DNA of 64,000 nucleotides from Anas platyrhynchos (taxonomy: Eukaryota; Chordata; Aves; Anseriformes; Anatidae). Shown here in pieces: positions 1-11,894 of this stretch. The stretch lies in contig NC_092617.1 of the NCBI RefSeq assembly GCF_047663525.1, positions 2,856,501 to 2,920,500 of the forward strand, in the 5' to 3' direction. Position numbers and translations under genes: made by a program. A model generated the notes under the pieces. It ran no database searches. It had not been told where the DNA came from and saw only the letters and a list, made by a program, of their open reading frames with translations. The stretch's first letter is position 1. The number at the start of each line of letters is the position of its first letter.

Positions 1-593
1 CTGTTATTTCTGTGAAGTGGTCCTGCACAAAGAGAAAGAATAGTAGTAATGTACAACAGACTTATCGGAGGAAAACTCAGTTTTCTCATTTAAAACCAAT
101 TGATTGTCCACTTGCAGGCAGTTATTTTTAAGGTCCCTTTAATGACTTTCACCTGATAATGAGTCTCTCTGGGAGAAGAGTGCTGTTCTGTGGGCAATGG
201 AAGAATCAGTCCTGCACTACAGCTCAAGGTAGCAACATGGTAGGAACATGGGGCAGTCTCAGATTCATTTCACTCCTGATATCAGAGATTTCCCTAGTTT
301 TGCTTGAAGTTCATCACAGAGCAGACTTGTGGAGATTTATTTGTTTATTTGTTTCTTTATTTGATTTGTACTCTTTGTTCAGCTGCTCCACCACACCTGA
401 TGAGTCTTTCTAAGGCATAAATCCTGGGCATTCAGCTGCACTCCAAGTGAAACCTTGTACATCTTCAGAGTCACAGATACTGCATTTTAGAGCAGAATGC
501 TCTTCCGAGAGGAGTCCATCAGTTCTGGGCTCAGCTGCTCTATGTTGGCCAGTCTTTTAGCTACAGTGCAATTCTGCTCCTATGTTCCTAGTG
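1..593 (-). repeat. 5' flank of an OR gene lying just left of the window
   Basis: This stretch aligns by eye with 23943-24560, the upstream flank of the intact OR exon at 23004-23939. Position 60 matches about 24003, so position 1 corresponds to a point about 4 bp upstream of an OR start codon. It has no open gene. Positions 415-560 are an imperfect copy of 795-960 (shared text around 'atcctgggcattc'), a local duplication. Inference: an OR exon on the minus strand begins immediately outside the left edge. Confidence 0.6.
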
Positions 594-790
594 TCATAGA
601 ATCATAGAATATCCTGACTTGAAAGTGTTCGACAAGGATCATCAGATCCCACCACTGAATTTGTACATGACCACCCAAAAATCAGTCTATATGCCTGAGG
701 GAGTTGCCCAAATATATAAATTCTGACAGCATTAGTGCTGTGACCTCCCTGTGGTGCCTCTTCCAGTGCCTACAGAACCTGGACACTGCT
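594..790 (-). mobile_element. CR1 LINE 3'-end fragment
   Basis: Begins with the tandem 'tcatagaatcatagaat', the reverse complement of the CR1 3' terminus, followed by the degenerate 'gacaaggatcatcagatcc' stretch typical of the CR1 3' UTR. It is 5'-truncated and has no coding capacity. Confidence 0.75.
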
Positions 791-794
791 GAGT

Positions 795-2280
795 TTTTCT
801 AAAACAGAAATCCTGGGCATTCCCCTGCACTTGAAGGGAAACTTTGTGTCTGCTCAGAGAAAAAGGGACTGTCCCTACAGTGCAGAGTGTCCTTTAGTGA
901 GGACAGACAATCTGTCCATCAGTGCTGGTCTCAGCCGCCCTGTGAGAGCTGCAGGAAAGTTGGACTCAGTAGTTCATCTGAAAGGAACCTGAACACTGCT
1001 GAGAGCAGAGGAATCCAGGCTCAAAGTGCCCATCTCCACACCCCTCACCCTGCCCCTCCACCCAAACACACCGACGGCTCACTCCATGGGCATGTGAAAT
1101 TCCCATCCCCAGCCAGCCTGGGAACAAGACCAGCAGCAGCACGGCCAGCTGGAGAAGCCAGGAGGAATGCCAGCGTGCTGCTGCCAGGGGAGGCAAGGCC
1201 AGGGAGGGACAGATGGACACTCAGCAGACCCTCCTGTGCTGTAGCTCTGCCTGCAGAGGAGGCAACTCATGCTCATTGCAAATGCTGTTTGCTCTGCTTT
1301 AGCCTGCAGACACCTCCCAAACACAGGGGGTATCAGAGCTTTTGTAGCTCCTAAAGATAAGCTAGGATAAAACCTGAGAGGACCACATTATGATAATGCT
1401 GGTGCAGTCCATGAGATGATGTTTGGGGAGGTACTTTACAAATTTGATCACGGAGTTACTGATTTCTCAATGCAATGCTCCAGGAGTCTCAGTCTCCTGT
1501 ACAATCCTGAAAATGAAACCTGCCTCCTGTCCACTGCAGCAGTCTGCAAGCACAGACTGCAGAAAAAGTCTTTCCCATAAGTCAAGCCTTGATGTTCCTC
1601 CTGAATTGCCCCTCATAATGCCATTATCTAAAGCACTGCATAAACAGAGAGACCAACCCTGACAGATGCTATCAGCCATGTGATGTGCCAGCTGTAGAAG
1701 ACCCCTCTGGCAACCCCACCTGCATGGCCCTGCTGCCAGAGCCTCACGGTGTCAAGAGCCTGCAGATGTGTCCTGCCACACGCTGCCCTCTGTTGTTGCG
1801 CTCCTCAGTGCCTCCAAGTCCTCTCTCCTTCTCTCCTCTCTGTGTGCCAGCTGCGGTCAGAGCCCCCAGCCCTGCTGCGCTGTGCAGAGGAGCTGCTCCT
1901 GGGCACAGCTGTCTCTCTGCAGCAGTTGCCAGGAGCTCCCCTTGGGCCCAGGAGCCTGGCCCAGATCAGCAGCACAGCACCCGACCATGGCATCTCTTGC
2001 TCTGTGCCCTTGGGCTCCCTGGAGGTGTCCCCAAGGCCTCAGGGCTGACAGCTCCCGAAGGCAGCAGGGTCTCTGCTGGAGTGTGCTGATTGAGGCAGAC
2101 TGAATTCATCACTGGCTGCTCCTTGATGAATCTGGGAGAGACTGATTTTATGCTATTATAGTTTGATTGTCAAACATGAGTACAAATGATTCTCTCCCTT
2201 AACTCCTATTGTGTTCCCATGGCATGGCAGGACACCTCAGCCATGACAGGCAGGGATCATTTCACCCCTCTGAACGTGTT
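795..2280 (-). repeat. Upstream OR module, copy 1
   Basis: A GC-rich block matching 24280-25590 almost base for base over long runs, and matching the reverse strand at 55620-56105 plus 63321-64000. Several overlapping open frames on both strands are by-products of GC content and are not conserved as protein. It contains an uninterrupted version of the site where the ERV-L provirus inserted in the third copy (CCTCT at 1787-1791). Confidence 0.7.
1850..1990 (-). promoter_or_regulatory. Candidate shared OR upstream core, copy 1
   Basis: This GC-rich core ('gagcccccagccctgctgcg', then 'gagctgctcctgggcacagc') recurs upstream of every full-length OR exon here, always in the same orientation to the gene. 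Here it would be about 1.9 kb upstream of the OR predicted just left of the window. It has two CCCTTGGG palindromes (1939-1946 and 2007-2014), resembling Olf/EBF half-site pairs. A role as promoter or untranslated exon is inference. Confidence 0.35.
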
Positions 2281-2379
2281 CTAACAAAAGAGGGGGGACC
2301 AGAATGCTGTAAAGGGTTTCCATGAAGGGAATGAGACACTAAGACACCATTCATTGAGTTTCCCTAGCTGTCCATCTGG

Positions 2380-2965
2380 AAGATCCTCTACCCATACACA
2401 AATCTCTTCTTCCTCTCTTGCATGACCAGCACAGTGACTGGGATGTGGAACACCCTCATCACTATGCTGGTGCCTGACACCAAACACCTGCAGATGCCCG
2501 TGGCCTTCTTCATGAGGGAGATTTCTCCTCCTTGCAGGCCTTGTACAGCTCCAGCACCCTGTGCCAGATGCTAGCCAGCTTCCTGGCTGGGGACAGCACC
2601 CCCTTCGCTCACAGAGGTGGCAGCACTCTCAGCTGCACCTCTTGCATGACCGCAGTGCTTCCTGCTGGGGGCCATGTCCTACGGTCAGCCCTGGGCTGTA
2701 TGCCACCCCTGTTCTCTGCAAGGCTCGAGAAGTGGAAGGTCTGACTCCAGAAGGCAGCTGTACCTGAATCCGGGGAATTTCTCTCATGTACAGGAATTCT
2801 TTCTCCTCCTCCCAGCTACTGTTCTGTGGCCCCAGTGTCAAGCAACCCTTGTGTGGTTTTGCCCCATTGTTGGAGCTGTCCTGCAGTGCCACGGTGATAC
2901 TCTTGGTTTTGCTTTCAAAATTTGCATTTGTATCCAATCTTCCTCTTCCTAATCATGCAGATGCC
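2380..2965 (+). pseudogene. Degenerate OR pseudogene, OR6/OR10-like
   Basis: Shuffled reading frames retain the order of class II OR landmarks unlike the OR14 copies nearby: a TM1-TM2 stretch ('MWNTLITMLV' followed by 'HLQMPVAFF'), then 'MLASFLAGDSTP' typical of the loop before TM3, a relic of the MSYDRYLAICHP motif ('MSYGQPWAVCHP'), and near 2810-2890 an extracellular-loop-2 relic ('LLFCGPSV' followed by 'FAPLLELSCS'). Many frameshifts and stops break it and no frame spans more than one or two helices. TM6 and TM7 are not recognisable. A second relic lies at 55191-55560 on the other strand. The family assignment rests on motif memory; a nucleotide search would settle it. Confidence 0.6.
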
Positions 2966-3857
2966 CACCTCACAGATCTTAAGCAAGTTCTTTCTGAACA
3001 TTCATCATCCCCTGGTCAATCCTCAGGTTCCTTAGCGGTGGTGTGGGAAGGATGAGAGAGGTGCTAGGGGAGGTGCTGACACTGTCATAAGACCTATCTC
3101 AAATACCTTGGAAAGGACAGATGGATCAAAGACTTTCCTCGGGACTTGGAAAAGGCAGATGTTAAACCCATCTTCTAGTAGAGGGGCAAGCAGAAGGATG
3201 ATTAAGCCTAACCAAAGAGAAAAGTGCCAGCTTTCGCCTTAGGAGCCAAACCAGACCTAAACTGAAGTCCTCAAAGCTTGCCCTTATTCTAAACCCTGAG
3301 CAGGATCCTTAGGCACAACACCAAACCGTTCCTTGAAGCCCTTGCCATTCCTTTCACCCTGGAATGTGACCTCTAATTCCTAAACATTAACCTGATCATC
3401 TACCCCCAAAGCCCTCCAGCATGCACACAGCACATCTCAGCTTCAACCCCACTCTTACCCCTATATTGTGCGGTTTTTATGCTTGGGGTAGGGCAGGGAC
3501 TGTGAGGTCCTGCAGCAGTCACGCAGCATTGGAAGAGGTATGTGAGGTGACAGGTATGTGATCAGATCAGAGGCCACAAGGAGGAGCTGGCTGGGAATGC
3601 TGTGATGGGATCAGGTGTGCCTCAGGATCTGTTGGGCATGCAGGAGGCATGTAGATGTGAAGGAGGCTGGGAGGTCACTTCTGTCTCTGGAGGTGACGGA
3701 CCTCCAGGAGGAATGTGTCACAGATAGGGACCGTAAAGGCCAGAAGCATGCACATGGCATTGAAGATGATGGTGAGGCATCTTCTGTTCTGGTCAGGTGA
3801 AAGACCACAAGAAGGCTGATGGGGTGGGAGTCATGCTTGAGGTAGAGCTCGTGAGAC
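2966..3857. other. No gene seen; degenerate repeat material
   Basis: No frame here is convincing. 3540-3800 shares short pieces ('gaggtcacttctgtctctg', 'aggaatgtgtcacag') with the R module found complete at 5170-5790, in the same reversed orientation. 3200-3500 looks like a decayed copy of the AT-rich T module. Confidence 0.4.
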
Positions 3858-4985
3858 CATAGAATCAGAGAATGGCTCCTGTTGGAAGGACTTTAAAGAT
3901 CACCTATTGCTAACCCCCTGGCCATGAACAGGGATGCCCCCCATGAGAACAGGTTGCCCAGGGCCCTTTGCACAGGAATCCCTTCCTCTGTTGCATCAAC
4001 TACATCTCTCAGCTTGCTGTCATCTGCACACTTGCTGAGGGTGCACTCGACCCCACTGTCTATGTCACTAATAAACATATTAAACCATATGGGTCTGAGG
4101 ACAGACCCCGGAGGTACAAGACATCACCAGCCTCCACTTGGACATAGAACCATTGAGCACCACTCTCTGGGTGTGACCTTTAAGCCAACTCCTTTCCACT
4201 GAATGGTGCACCCATCAAATCTGTATCTCTCTAATTTGGAGACCAGGATGTCATGTGGGACCATGGCAATGGTCTTACAGAAGTCCAGTTAGATGACATC
4301 GGTTGGTCTTCCCTTCTTGTCTGATGTGGTCACTCCATTGTAGAAAGCCACCAGATTGGCCAGGCACCATTTACCCTTTGGTGAAGCCATTCTTGTTGTC
4401 TCGGATCACCTTTTTGTGCCTTGACTCTGATTCCAGGAGGATCTTTTCCATGATCTTTTCAGGCACAGAGCTGAGGCTCACCAGTCAGTAGTTCCCTGGG
4501 TTATCCTTTCTACCCTTTTTAAAAATGGGAGTGATATTTCCCTTTTTCAAGCCACCAGGGACTTCACACAGCTGACAGGACTCTTCAAATATGATGGAGA
4601 GAGGCTTGCCAACTGCATCAGCCAGTTCCCTCAGGACGACGGGATGCAAGTCATCAGGTGCCATAGACTTGTACTTGTTGAGTTCTATCGGGTGGTCTCA
4701 AACCTGCTCTTCACTTAGAGTGGGTGGGACTTTGCACTTCCAGCCTCCATCTATGGCTTTAAGGACATGAAAGACTTGGGAAGCCTGACTGGCAGGGAAG
4801 ACTGAGGCAAAGATGTTGTTGAGTCCCTCAGCCTTCTCCATGTCTGTCATTACCAGTTCACCCTTCTCATCCATCGCAGGGGGTACACTCTCCTTGGCCT
4901 TTCTTTTCCGAGTGATGTATCTCTAGAATCTCTTCTTATTATTCCTTGCATTCCTTGCCGAGATGAGGCTTACTCACCCAAATGC
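3858..4985 (-). mobile_element. CR1 LINE fragment with reverse transcriptase relic
   Basis: Starts with the reversed CR1 3' end ('catagaatcagagaatggct') and continues through reversed ORF2 text. On the minus strand it encodes broken reverse transcriptase pieces, including a relic of the 'ILNHMGL' region and the thumb/connection area. It is about 1.1 kb, 5'-truncated, and interrupted by frameshifts and stops. The plus-strand element at 53610-54960 covers the same part of CR1. Confidence 0.85.
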
Positions 4986-5790
4986 CTTCCGTGGACACTA
5001 GTATTAAAATGCTCTATTTATCCCTCGATTTCTTGGCAGACCTAAATAAACTACGTAGCTTCCTATACCCTAACCACAGAAGAACACCAAACGTTCCCAA
5101 AAAACCTCTGTTTAATCTCTAACCCAGAAAAGTGAGTCCTAGTCCCTAAGGGACTAGGGAGATGCGAGCTCTGCCTCAGGATCTCCTGCCCCAACAGGAG
5201 GAATGTGACTGTGGCAGGGACTGTGAGGTCACTTCTGTCTCTGCACTTGATAGGGCAGCAGCAGGAACATGTCACTCAAAGGGACTGTGAGGTCACTTGT
5301 GTCTGGAGGTGGCAGATCACGCTTGGCTTCTCCCTGGGAGCTGCACTTTTGGGCTGACATCTGGCAGTGGCCCCGCTAGGCCAGCAGAAGGCACCTGCCT
5401 GGCATGCTGACTAGGGGATCCCCTCTGCCTCCAGACCCACGAGGACCCAGGCAGAAAGAAGGCCCCAACATGGGTTGTCCTGTCCCTTCTGCCTGAGTCC
5501 ATGAGTGGACAGCAGCAGGCACAAGGCTTGGCTGTGTCTAGCCAAGAAGCTGCAAAGCCAGCAGCAGGCCCCTGGCTTGGAAGCTGCTGCTGAGGTGACT
5601 TGTGTGTGGTTGGCTGAGAGGCCGCAAGGAGCCTGCTGGGTTGGGATGCCTACTTCAGGAGTGATTTCCACCCTGATGGAGCTGTCTGTGGTAGTAGGAA
5701 AGAGCAGGAGAGAAAAAAGTACTACAAAATGTGAATTGGAAGGATGGCACTGGCCATGAGGAGGAAGAAATATCCAGGGGAACAATTGGT
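4975..5790 (-). repeat. T/R module pair, reversed copy
   Basis: 5040-5165 is a partial T module ('taaccacagaagaacaccaaa'-like text), and 5170-5790 is an R module containing the duplicated motif 'aagtgacctcacagtccct' in reverse. The same pair occurs reversed at 28440-29790 and forward at 15730-17560, 34509-35215 and 52390-53600. No gene is supported; open frames here are not conserved between copies. Confidence 0.6.
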
Positions 5791-5945
5791 TTTGTTGCTA
5801 GTAACAGAGGCAAAGAAGGCATTAAGTGTCTCAGCCTTTGCCTCATTCCTTGTCACCAGGTTTTCCCCCCAAAATCCAATAAAGCATGATGATTCTCCCT
5901 AATCTTCCATCATTTAAAGTATTTTTATTTTTATTTTTATTTTAT
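5790..5945 (-). mobile_element. Old CR1 ORF2 fragment fixed inside the module
   Basis: On the minus strand this carries the CR1 ORF2 stretch 'LNAFF' context ('gaggcaaagaaggcattaag' in plus sense). The same fragment sits at the same place in the module at 29800-29945 (-) and 40660-40800 (+), so it was inserted before the module multiplied. Confidence 0.5.
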
Positions 5946-8200
5946 TGTCTATGACAATCATAGATGGATAGAGCTCCAGCTGGGCTTTGGCCCGTCCAGT
6001 TTTGACCTGCACAGCCATATAACATTCAGGACACAGCTCCAGACAAACTGACAGCATGCATGAGAAGAAAGCACAGCAAATGTGGAACCTGGCAGCCTTC
6101 CATGCCCTGCCCTTGGGTGACTGTGCTGCAATGCCATTTAGCTGGTTACTCCTGAATTATCCAAATTTCCCTGCAACTCTTGCTGCTGCTGCTGTCTGGT
6201 CAGATATAGCACAATTACACGAAGGTTGAACTGTCTGCCTGCTGACATTAACAGCTGATAGAATGGAGCATCACTGTGGGTGAACCTTGAGAATCTGCAG
6301 GATTTTGACGTCAGAAAGCTCTTGACTTTCACATGGAGAAGAGCCCAGTCCTGTACCAGAGGGAGAGAAACCCCACCCATCAGGGCAGACTGGGACCCTG
6401 CCGAGTGAGTAGTGGCCAGAAGGAGAGGGCCTGGGCACCACAAGGGATGCCATACGAGCAGTGGTGTCTACTCACGAGGAACCAGGCCAGCTTCCTACAG
6501 AGCTGCCTTCTGAGGAGCATGGCCACCAAGAAGATCTGAGTTATCAGACTCATCTCAGATCTGCTGTGACACCAAAGAGATAATGGTATGCAGCCAAAAA
6601 GGAAAGATGTGGAGGTCTGGGAGTCCCTAGGAAAGCCATGTATAGACAGGAAAGAGGGCTGTGACAAGGCTGAAAGTCCCAACAGGACCGGGTCTTTGTG
6701 TTCATATCTATGACTGTTATCTCTGCCACTGACGCCCATGAGGAGACAGCTTATCATTGAAGAACCAGGGCCTCATTGCCTCCTCACCCCCCACCAATGA
6801 ACCAGGCAGGGGTCGTACCATTCTCCTGCACTTGGCCATGCACATCCCCATCTCCAACTGCACCACAAAGAGCCCTGAGCAAGGTGTGACTGCTAAGGAT
6901 CTCCCTTCCCACAGGTTCAGGGTCAAGGCCTGGCCCTTGTGCTTGGTGACAAACATCCACTTTTCCTATACATCAGTGTCACCTTCACATTGCCTTTGTC
7001 TCCTTGTCCTCACTGCCTCCAGGGTTCTGCTCTAACGAGCTCCAAGGGAGGCTGTGTGAGTGCTGGCCCTCAGGGGGACACTGCAGGAAACTTGCCTCTG
7101 ACTTGCACTTCTGGAGAGATGTCTTCAATTGTCTCTGAGTGCCTGAGGTTCGTGGGCTCATCAGCAAAGCCCCCAGAGGGGTGATTGCAGTGCCTTGGGC
7201 TGGTGCTGTGCTGCTGAGCTGGGCCGGGCTTGTGGGACAGAGAGAGCTCATGGCAAGAGTGCCCTGGTGCAGAGAGCCAGCTGTGCCCAGGAGCAGCTCC
7301 TGTGCACAGCGCAGCAGGGCTGGGGGCTCTGACCGCAGGCACCCGGGCAGAAAGGGATTCCAGGCAGCCTGGAGGCTGTGGGCAAAGGAGAGTTCAGAGC
7401 AGGAGAAACCTTCACAGCTCTGCCCACGGTAAGTCTCTGGCTGCACGACAGTGCAGGACAGGCTCCTGGAAGGGGCTTCTGTATGCGGAATGTCTCTGCC
7501 TGGCCAGGAGCTGCCAGGATGCCTCTCGTGGCTTGTGCGGTGTGGAGGAGAAGATGCTGCAGGGCAGCTTTGGACAGAAGATGAGCAGGTCAGGGTCTGC
7601 CTGCAAAGAGAAGGCACTTTGCACTCTCTGCCTGCCTCATCCTGCTATGATTGCAGGGCAGACTCTGCATTAACAGAGTGGCTGGGTTTGCCCAGGTGAT
7701 GGAGCTTCCTGTTGCATTTGAATAAGACATAAACAGGTTAGTGATGAACCCGAGAGTATCCCTTCAGGTCTCTCTGCTTACACACTGCACCAGGGCTTTG
7801 CTGAGATTTTCATTAAGGACCTGCAGACAGGGAGATCTCCCCAGAGCTGTCCTCATCCCCGGCAGCTGTCTGCAGGGCTGAGCTTGGCACACAGCGGGTG
7901 GAATGGGGTCTGTGAGCATTGACGGGAGGAGCCGTGGGGACAGAGAAAGAGCTGCTGGCAGGGACAACTGCAGGCAGCAGGGACATGGGCAGGCAGTGAG
8001 AGGGAGCTGCTCCCTCCCTGCCTTCCCCTGCAGTGCAGGCACCTTCCTTGCAGCACCCCCTGGTCTCCTCTCTTCCCCTCAGAGCTTCTGTCATGGCTTG
8101 TATAATATGGGGGGCTGAGAATATGGGGTGTCTGAACCCTAAATCTCTGTGTAGTTAGTCACATTTGCTGCAGGCCCCCTCCACCTTCCTCCATGGAAGA
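5945..8200 (+). repeat. Upstream OR module (M), copy 1
   Basis: The parts 5945-6560 and 6990-7480 match 29945-30560 and 31020-31480 (+) and, reversed, 38960-40680. 7480-8200 is unique or unrecognised within the window. Open frames occur on both strands but differ between copies, so I call no gene. Confidence 0.6.
7190..7345 (+). promoter_or_regulatory. Candidate shared OR upstream core, copy 3
   Basis: Contains the core text 'ggtgctgtgctgctgagctg' and 'aggagcagctcctgtgcaca', ending near 'gcagcagggctgggggctct'. It is about 1.6 kb upstream of the OR start at 8951 and in the same gene-relative orientation as the other copies. Function is inferred only from recurrence and placement. Confidence 0.35.
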
Positions 8201-8300
8201 AGTCACAGAATCACAAAATCATAGAGTATCCCGAGTTGGAAGGGACCCACAAGGATCATCGAGTCCAGCTCCTGGCTCCACAGAGGTCTTACTCCCAAAT
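8201..8300 (-). mobile_element. CR1 3'-end fragment
   Basis: 'tcacagaatcacaaaatcat' followed by 'ttggaagggacccacaagga' is the reversed CR1 3' end. About 100 bp, no coding capacity. Confidence 0.8.
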
Positions 8301-8950
8301 TCCTACCATATGACCAGGAGCATATTCCAAATGCTTCTTCCACTCCAGAACTCTTGTCCCTCTGCTGTCTGTGCAGGGTAGATGGCACAGGGCTGTGAGG
8401 ACAGGCTTTACCTTACCAACACCGCAGCCTCTGCACTGGGTTGGGTCCGCCCTGCCTGCCCATGCCTGCTTCTCTCCCTTGCCCAGCGTGGCAGCTGGTG
8501 GTGTCTGATTCTGACGGGGAGTGCTGTGCATGGCGGGTGAAGCAGGAGGGCATGCTCCCTGTTCTCTCTGGCCAGACATGCACGATCCATCTGCTGATTT
8601 TGTCTGCTGGGTATTGAACACAGAAAACACACAGAGTCACACAGCCAAACATCCCTCTCTCAGCAGAGGGAGCCACTGCCCAGGAACCTTCCCTTTTGGA
8701 ACCTTGAATGGAGCAGAGCAGGCTCACTGGGAGCTGCTGGGCAGAGGAGGCTGCAGTGTACAGGACACTCAGCAAGCACACAGCAGGGCTCCAGACAGGG
8801 ATATAGGCAAAGGTCTTCTTGGAAACAGGGAATGTAAGGCTTTAATTGTGAATTTTCTCAATTTTGCTCAGAGACATTACTCGTAACACTCTCTATTTAT
8901 TTTATTTTACTTTTTTCTCATTTAGCAGTGTCCATGTCCAGAACCAGCAA
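8301..8950 (+). other. 5' flank of the OR at 8951 with splice acceptor
   Basis: No coding gene. The last 200 bp match the reversed flank 34322-34505 of the truncated OR on the other strand, so these two exons are close relatives. A T-rich tract ending in CAG (AG at 8927-8928) is a good 3' splice site 22 nt before the ATG, consistent with an untranslated exon further upstream. Confidence 0.55.
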
Positions 8951-9886
8951 ATGCCCAACAGCAGCTCTGTGAGTGAGTTCCTCCTGCTGGCATTCACAGA
9001 CACGCGCGAGCTGCAGCTCCTGCACTTCGTGCTCTTCCTGGGCATCTACCTGGCTGCCCTCCTGGGCAACGGCCTCATCCTCACAGCCGTAGCCTGCGAT
9101 CACCATCTGCACACCTCCATGTACTTCTTCCTGCTCAAACTTGCTCTCCTCGATCAGGCCTGCATCTCCACCACTGTCCCCAAAGCCATGGCCAATGCCC
9201 TCTGGGACACCAGGACCATCTCCTATCAAGGCTGTGCTGCACAGGTCTTCTTTTTCTTCTTCTAGGTTGGAGCAGAGTATTCCCTTCTCACCATCATGGC
9301 CTACGACCGCTACGTTGCCATCTGCAAGCCCCTGCACTACGGGAGCCTCCTGAGCAGCAGAGCTTGTGCCCAGATGGCAGCAGCTGCCTGGGGCAGTGGC
9401 TTTCTGTACAGTGTGCTGCACACGGCCAACACATTTTCCCTGCCCCTCTGCCGAGGCAATGCTGTGGACCAGTTCTTCTGTGAAATCCCCCACATCCTCA
9501 AGCTCTCCTGCTCAGATGCCTACCTCAGGGAGGCTGCACTTCTTGTAGTTAGTTTCTGTTTAGCATTCGCGTGTTTTGTTTTCATTTCATTTTCTTATGT
9601 GCAGATCTTCAGGGCAGTGCTGAGGATGCCCTCTGAGCAGGGCCGGCAGAAAGCCTTTTCCACATGCCTCCCTCACCTAGCTGTGGTCTCTCTAACTCTC
9701 AGCACTGCCTTGGTTGCCTACCTGAAGCCCCCCTCCATCTCTTCCCCATCCCTGGACATGGTGGTGTCATTTCTGTACTCAGTGGTGCCTCCAGCAGTGA
9801 ACCCCCTCATCTACAGCATGAGGAACCAGGAGCTCAAGGACGCCTTGTGGAAACTCATTGGATACATGCTTCTTTTGCATCAATAG
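8951..9886 (+). pseudogene. OR14-type olfactory receptor, one nonsense codon
   Basis: A full-length seven-helix odorant receptor exon (312 codons) of the bird OR14/gamma-c type. It begins MPNSSS with an N-glycosylation site at Asn3, keeps the TM2 text 'HTSMYFFLL', the GCAAQ cysteine before TM3, MAYDRYVAIC at the end of TM3, the three loop-2 cysteines, KAFSTCLPHL in TM6 and PLIYSMRN in TM7. A TAG at 9263-9265 interrupts the run of Phe codons at the start of TM3; the frame is the same on both sides and no indel is seen. The first Met upstream (8864) lies before the splice acceptor and is not the likely start. Product unlikely to be functional unless the stop is polymorphic or a base error. Confidence 0.9.
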
Positions 9887-10472
9887 TGTGCCTATAATAT
9901 TAAATGGATGCACAGGTTATCTGAACAATCTCTTTGTACAATAGCTTGCAATTCTGTTTTTATTATTAATATTATCTCTTAAAATTGTGATTTTGGTTGA
10001 ATTCTGTTCATGGCATTCTGTCTATTATATTTTTTTTAATTTATTTGCTTTCACCCAATCATCCTATATACCTGCAGAACTTGGCTTCCTGTTTGGATAA
10101 GGAGAACAAAGAATCCACGAGAACTTCATTGGTCTCAGATGCTATCTCTTCCCATCTCCTCTGGAGCTGCTGCCACACAGAGGAGCAGCCCCAGTGGACC
10201 TTGAGACTGCCCCGCACTGCCCGCTGGGCTCTGCCTTTCTGCCGCCTTCAGGTTGGGGCTGCTGCTTCCCTGGAGCCATGGCCAGCAGCAGGATGTGGCC
10301 TTTTCACTGTTGCTCTCTTTTGGCTTCTATGTTGTTCTCTTGAGCTCTTGTACTTCACTAAGCCCTTAGGTCTCGTGTACCTTGGTGAAAGTTGTCTCTG
10401 CAGTGGCATCTCTGCCACACCTCTGCTTCTTGCAAAGCTGGTATCAGGAATACACCCAAGGAGCTGCTCACT
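9887..10472 (+). repeat. 3' flank module of the OR
   Basis: 10060-10330 matches 33590-33690 (+) and, reversed, 36540-37020 and 49390-49860, each lying 3' of an OR exon. The AT-rich first part is the OR 3' UTR region. No gene is supported. Confidence 0.55.
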
Positions 10473-11026
10473 TGTCCTGGTTTCAGCTAGGATAGAGATA
10501 ATTTTCCTCCTAGCAACTGGTAGGGTGGTGTGTTTGGGATTTAAGATTAGAATAATGTTGATAACACACTGACGTTTTAATTGTTGCAGAACAGTGCTTA
10601 CACCAAGCCAAGGACTTTTCAGCTTCTCGCTCTTTCTTGACAGTGGGCAGGCTGGGGGTGCAGCAGGAGCTGGGAGGGGACAGACCCAGGACAGCTGACC
10701 CAAACTGGCCAAAGGGGTATTCCATACCATCTGACATCATGCTAAACAATAGATAGGGGTGGCTAGCCAGGGTCGGGGGGGCAGCCGCTTGGGGAGAGGC
10801 TGGGCATCGGTCAGCAGGTGGTGAGAAATTTCATTGTGCATCACTTGTTTCGTACACATTATTAGTAGTATTACTATTATCATTTTTTTTTCTGTCCTAA
10901 TAACTGTCTTTATCTCATCCCACAGGCTTCATTTTCCTGTTTCTCTCCCCCATCCCAGAGAGGGAGCGGGGAGGGTGACTGAATGGCTGTGTGGTGTTTA
11001 GCTGCCGGCTGGGTTAAACCACAACA
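10473..11026 (+). repeat. Solo LTR of an ERV-L-like element
   Basis: Starts TGTCCTGGTTTCAG and ends GGTTAAACCACAACA, the same termini as the LTRs of the provirus at 56106-63320, with matching internal text ('ccaaaggggtattccatacc'). It is 554 bp against 597 bp in the provirus and clearly diverged. No viral coding sequence adjoins it, so it is a solo LTR. I see no matching target duplication. Confidence 0.85.
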
Positions 11027-11894
11027 GTGTGAGACACAGCCTTTCACTGCCAGGTACCAGGTCAACCAATGCTGGCCCCACACTGCGAGGAAAAAAAAAA
11101 AAAAAAAGTAAAAATGTTACATACAGAAGATGGATCTTGAGGATACAAGACTGCAGGCACCTGTGGGCAGTACAGGCACTGACCCGTGGTCTCAAGGCTC
11201 CCTGGGTGGGGAATAAGAGAAAGAAGTGAGTGCCTGTCCTGTGCCACTTCCCTGCCCGCCCTGCCCTTCCATAGGTGGAGTATTTCTTTCTTAGCTGGGC
11301 ACCAGCAGAGCTTTTACTCCTCGTCCTCTACATGGAGATGAGCCACAGGCCTGGCTGTGTGCGAGGGGGCAGCAGACCTGAGCAGAAAAAAAGCCAGTTT
11401 CTTGTCACTCCGGTATCTGAATGGTCCAGTCGCTGTGGTTGAATCTGTTCTCTGCAGCAAAGGGATGTCTCCAAGCCCCAGGTCTGTGGTTGCTCCTGCA
11501 GCTTTGAGGACCTCTCCAAGGGCATCAAAGTATCAACGATCAGGACCTATGTGGGTCAGCTCGCCCATGGATCACAGCAGTAGGTTGGTAGGATTCCGTA
11601 GTACAAAAGGACACGGTCACCTCATTGCTCTGTTTTTGTGAATGTCTGTATTACAAATTGCTACAAATCCCTACCTGTAAAGCAACTACTTATTGCAAGA
11701 AACTATTAAGTTACCACTAGGAAAGCAAATATGGGCTTGTGATGCTTTCCATAACTCTGCACCAATAAATATTATTTGAGGTGCTATTGGTATGACGCTC
11801 ATGAATCCACTTGGTGGAGGGAACAAGGCATGGCACCTTCCCCTTCTTTCTTTCAGGCCGGACACGATAGCTCTTGAGTAATTTGAACATCATT
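11027..11894. other. No gene seen
   Basis: Contains a 15-base poly-A near 11093 and otherwise unrecognised sequence. Short frames on both strands show no known motif. Confidence 0.4.

Noticed and set aside
1685..2103. Overlapping frames of 99-134 codons in the upstream module, repeated at 25088-25564
   Set aside because: Several frames are open at once and the copies differ by frame-changing differences, so this is composition and not a gene.
8918..9493. Long antisense frame (191 codons) opposite the OR exon, with similar frames opposite the ORs at 32349-32921 and 50395-50967
   Set aside because: It recurs only because the OR codons on the other strand are conserved. It has no start context, domain or composition of its own.
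10473..11026. Target site duplication around the solo LTR
   Set aside because: The 5 bases on either side do not match, so none is claimed.
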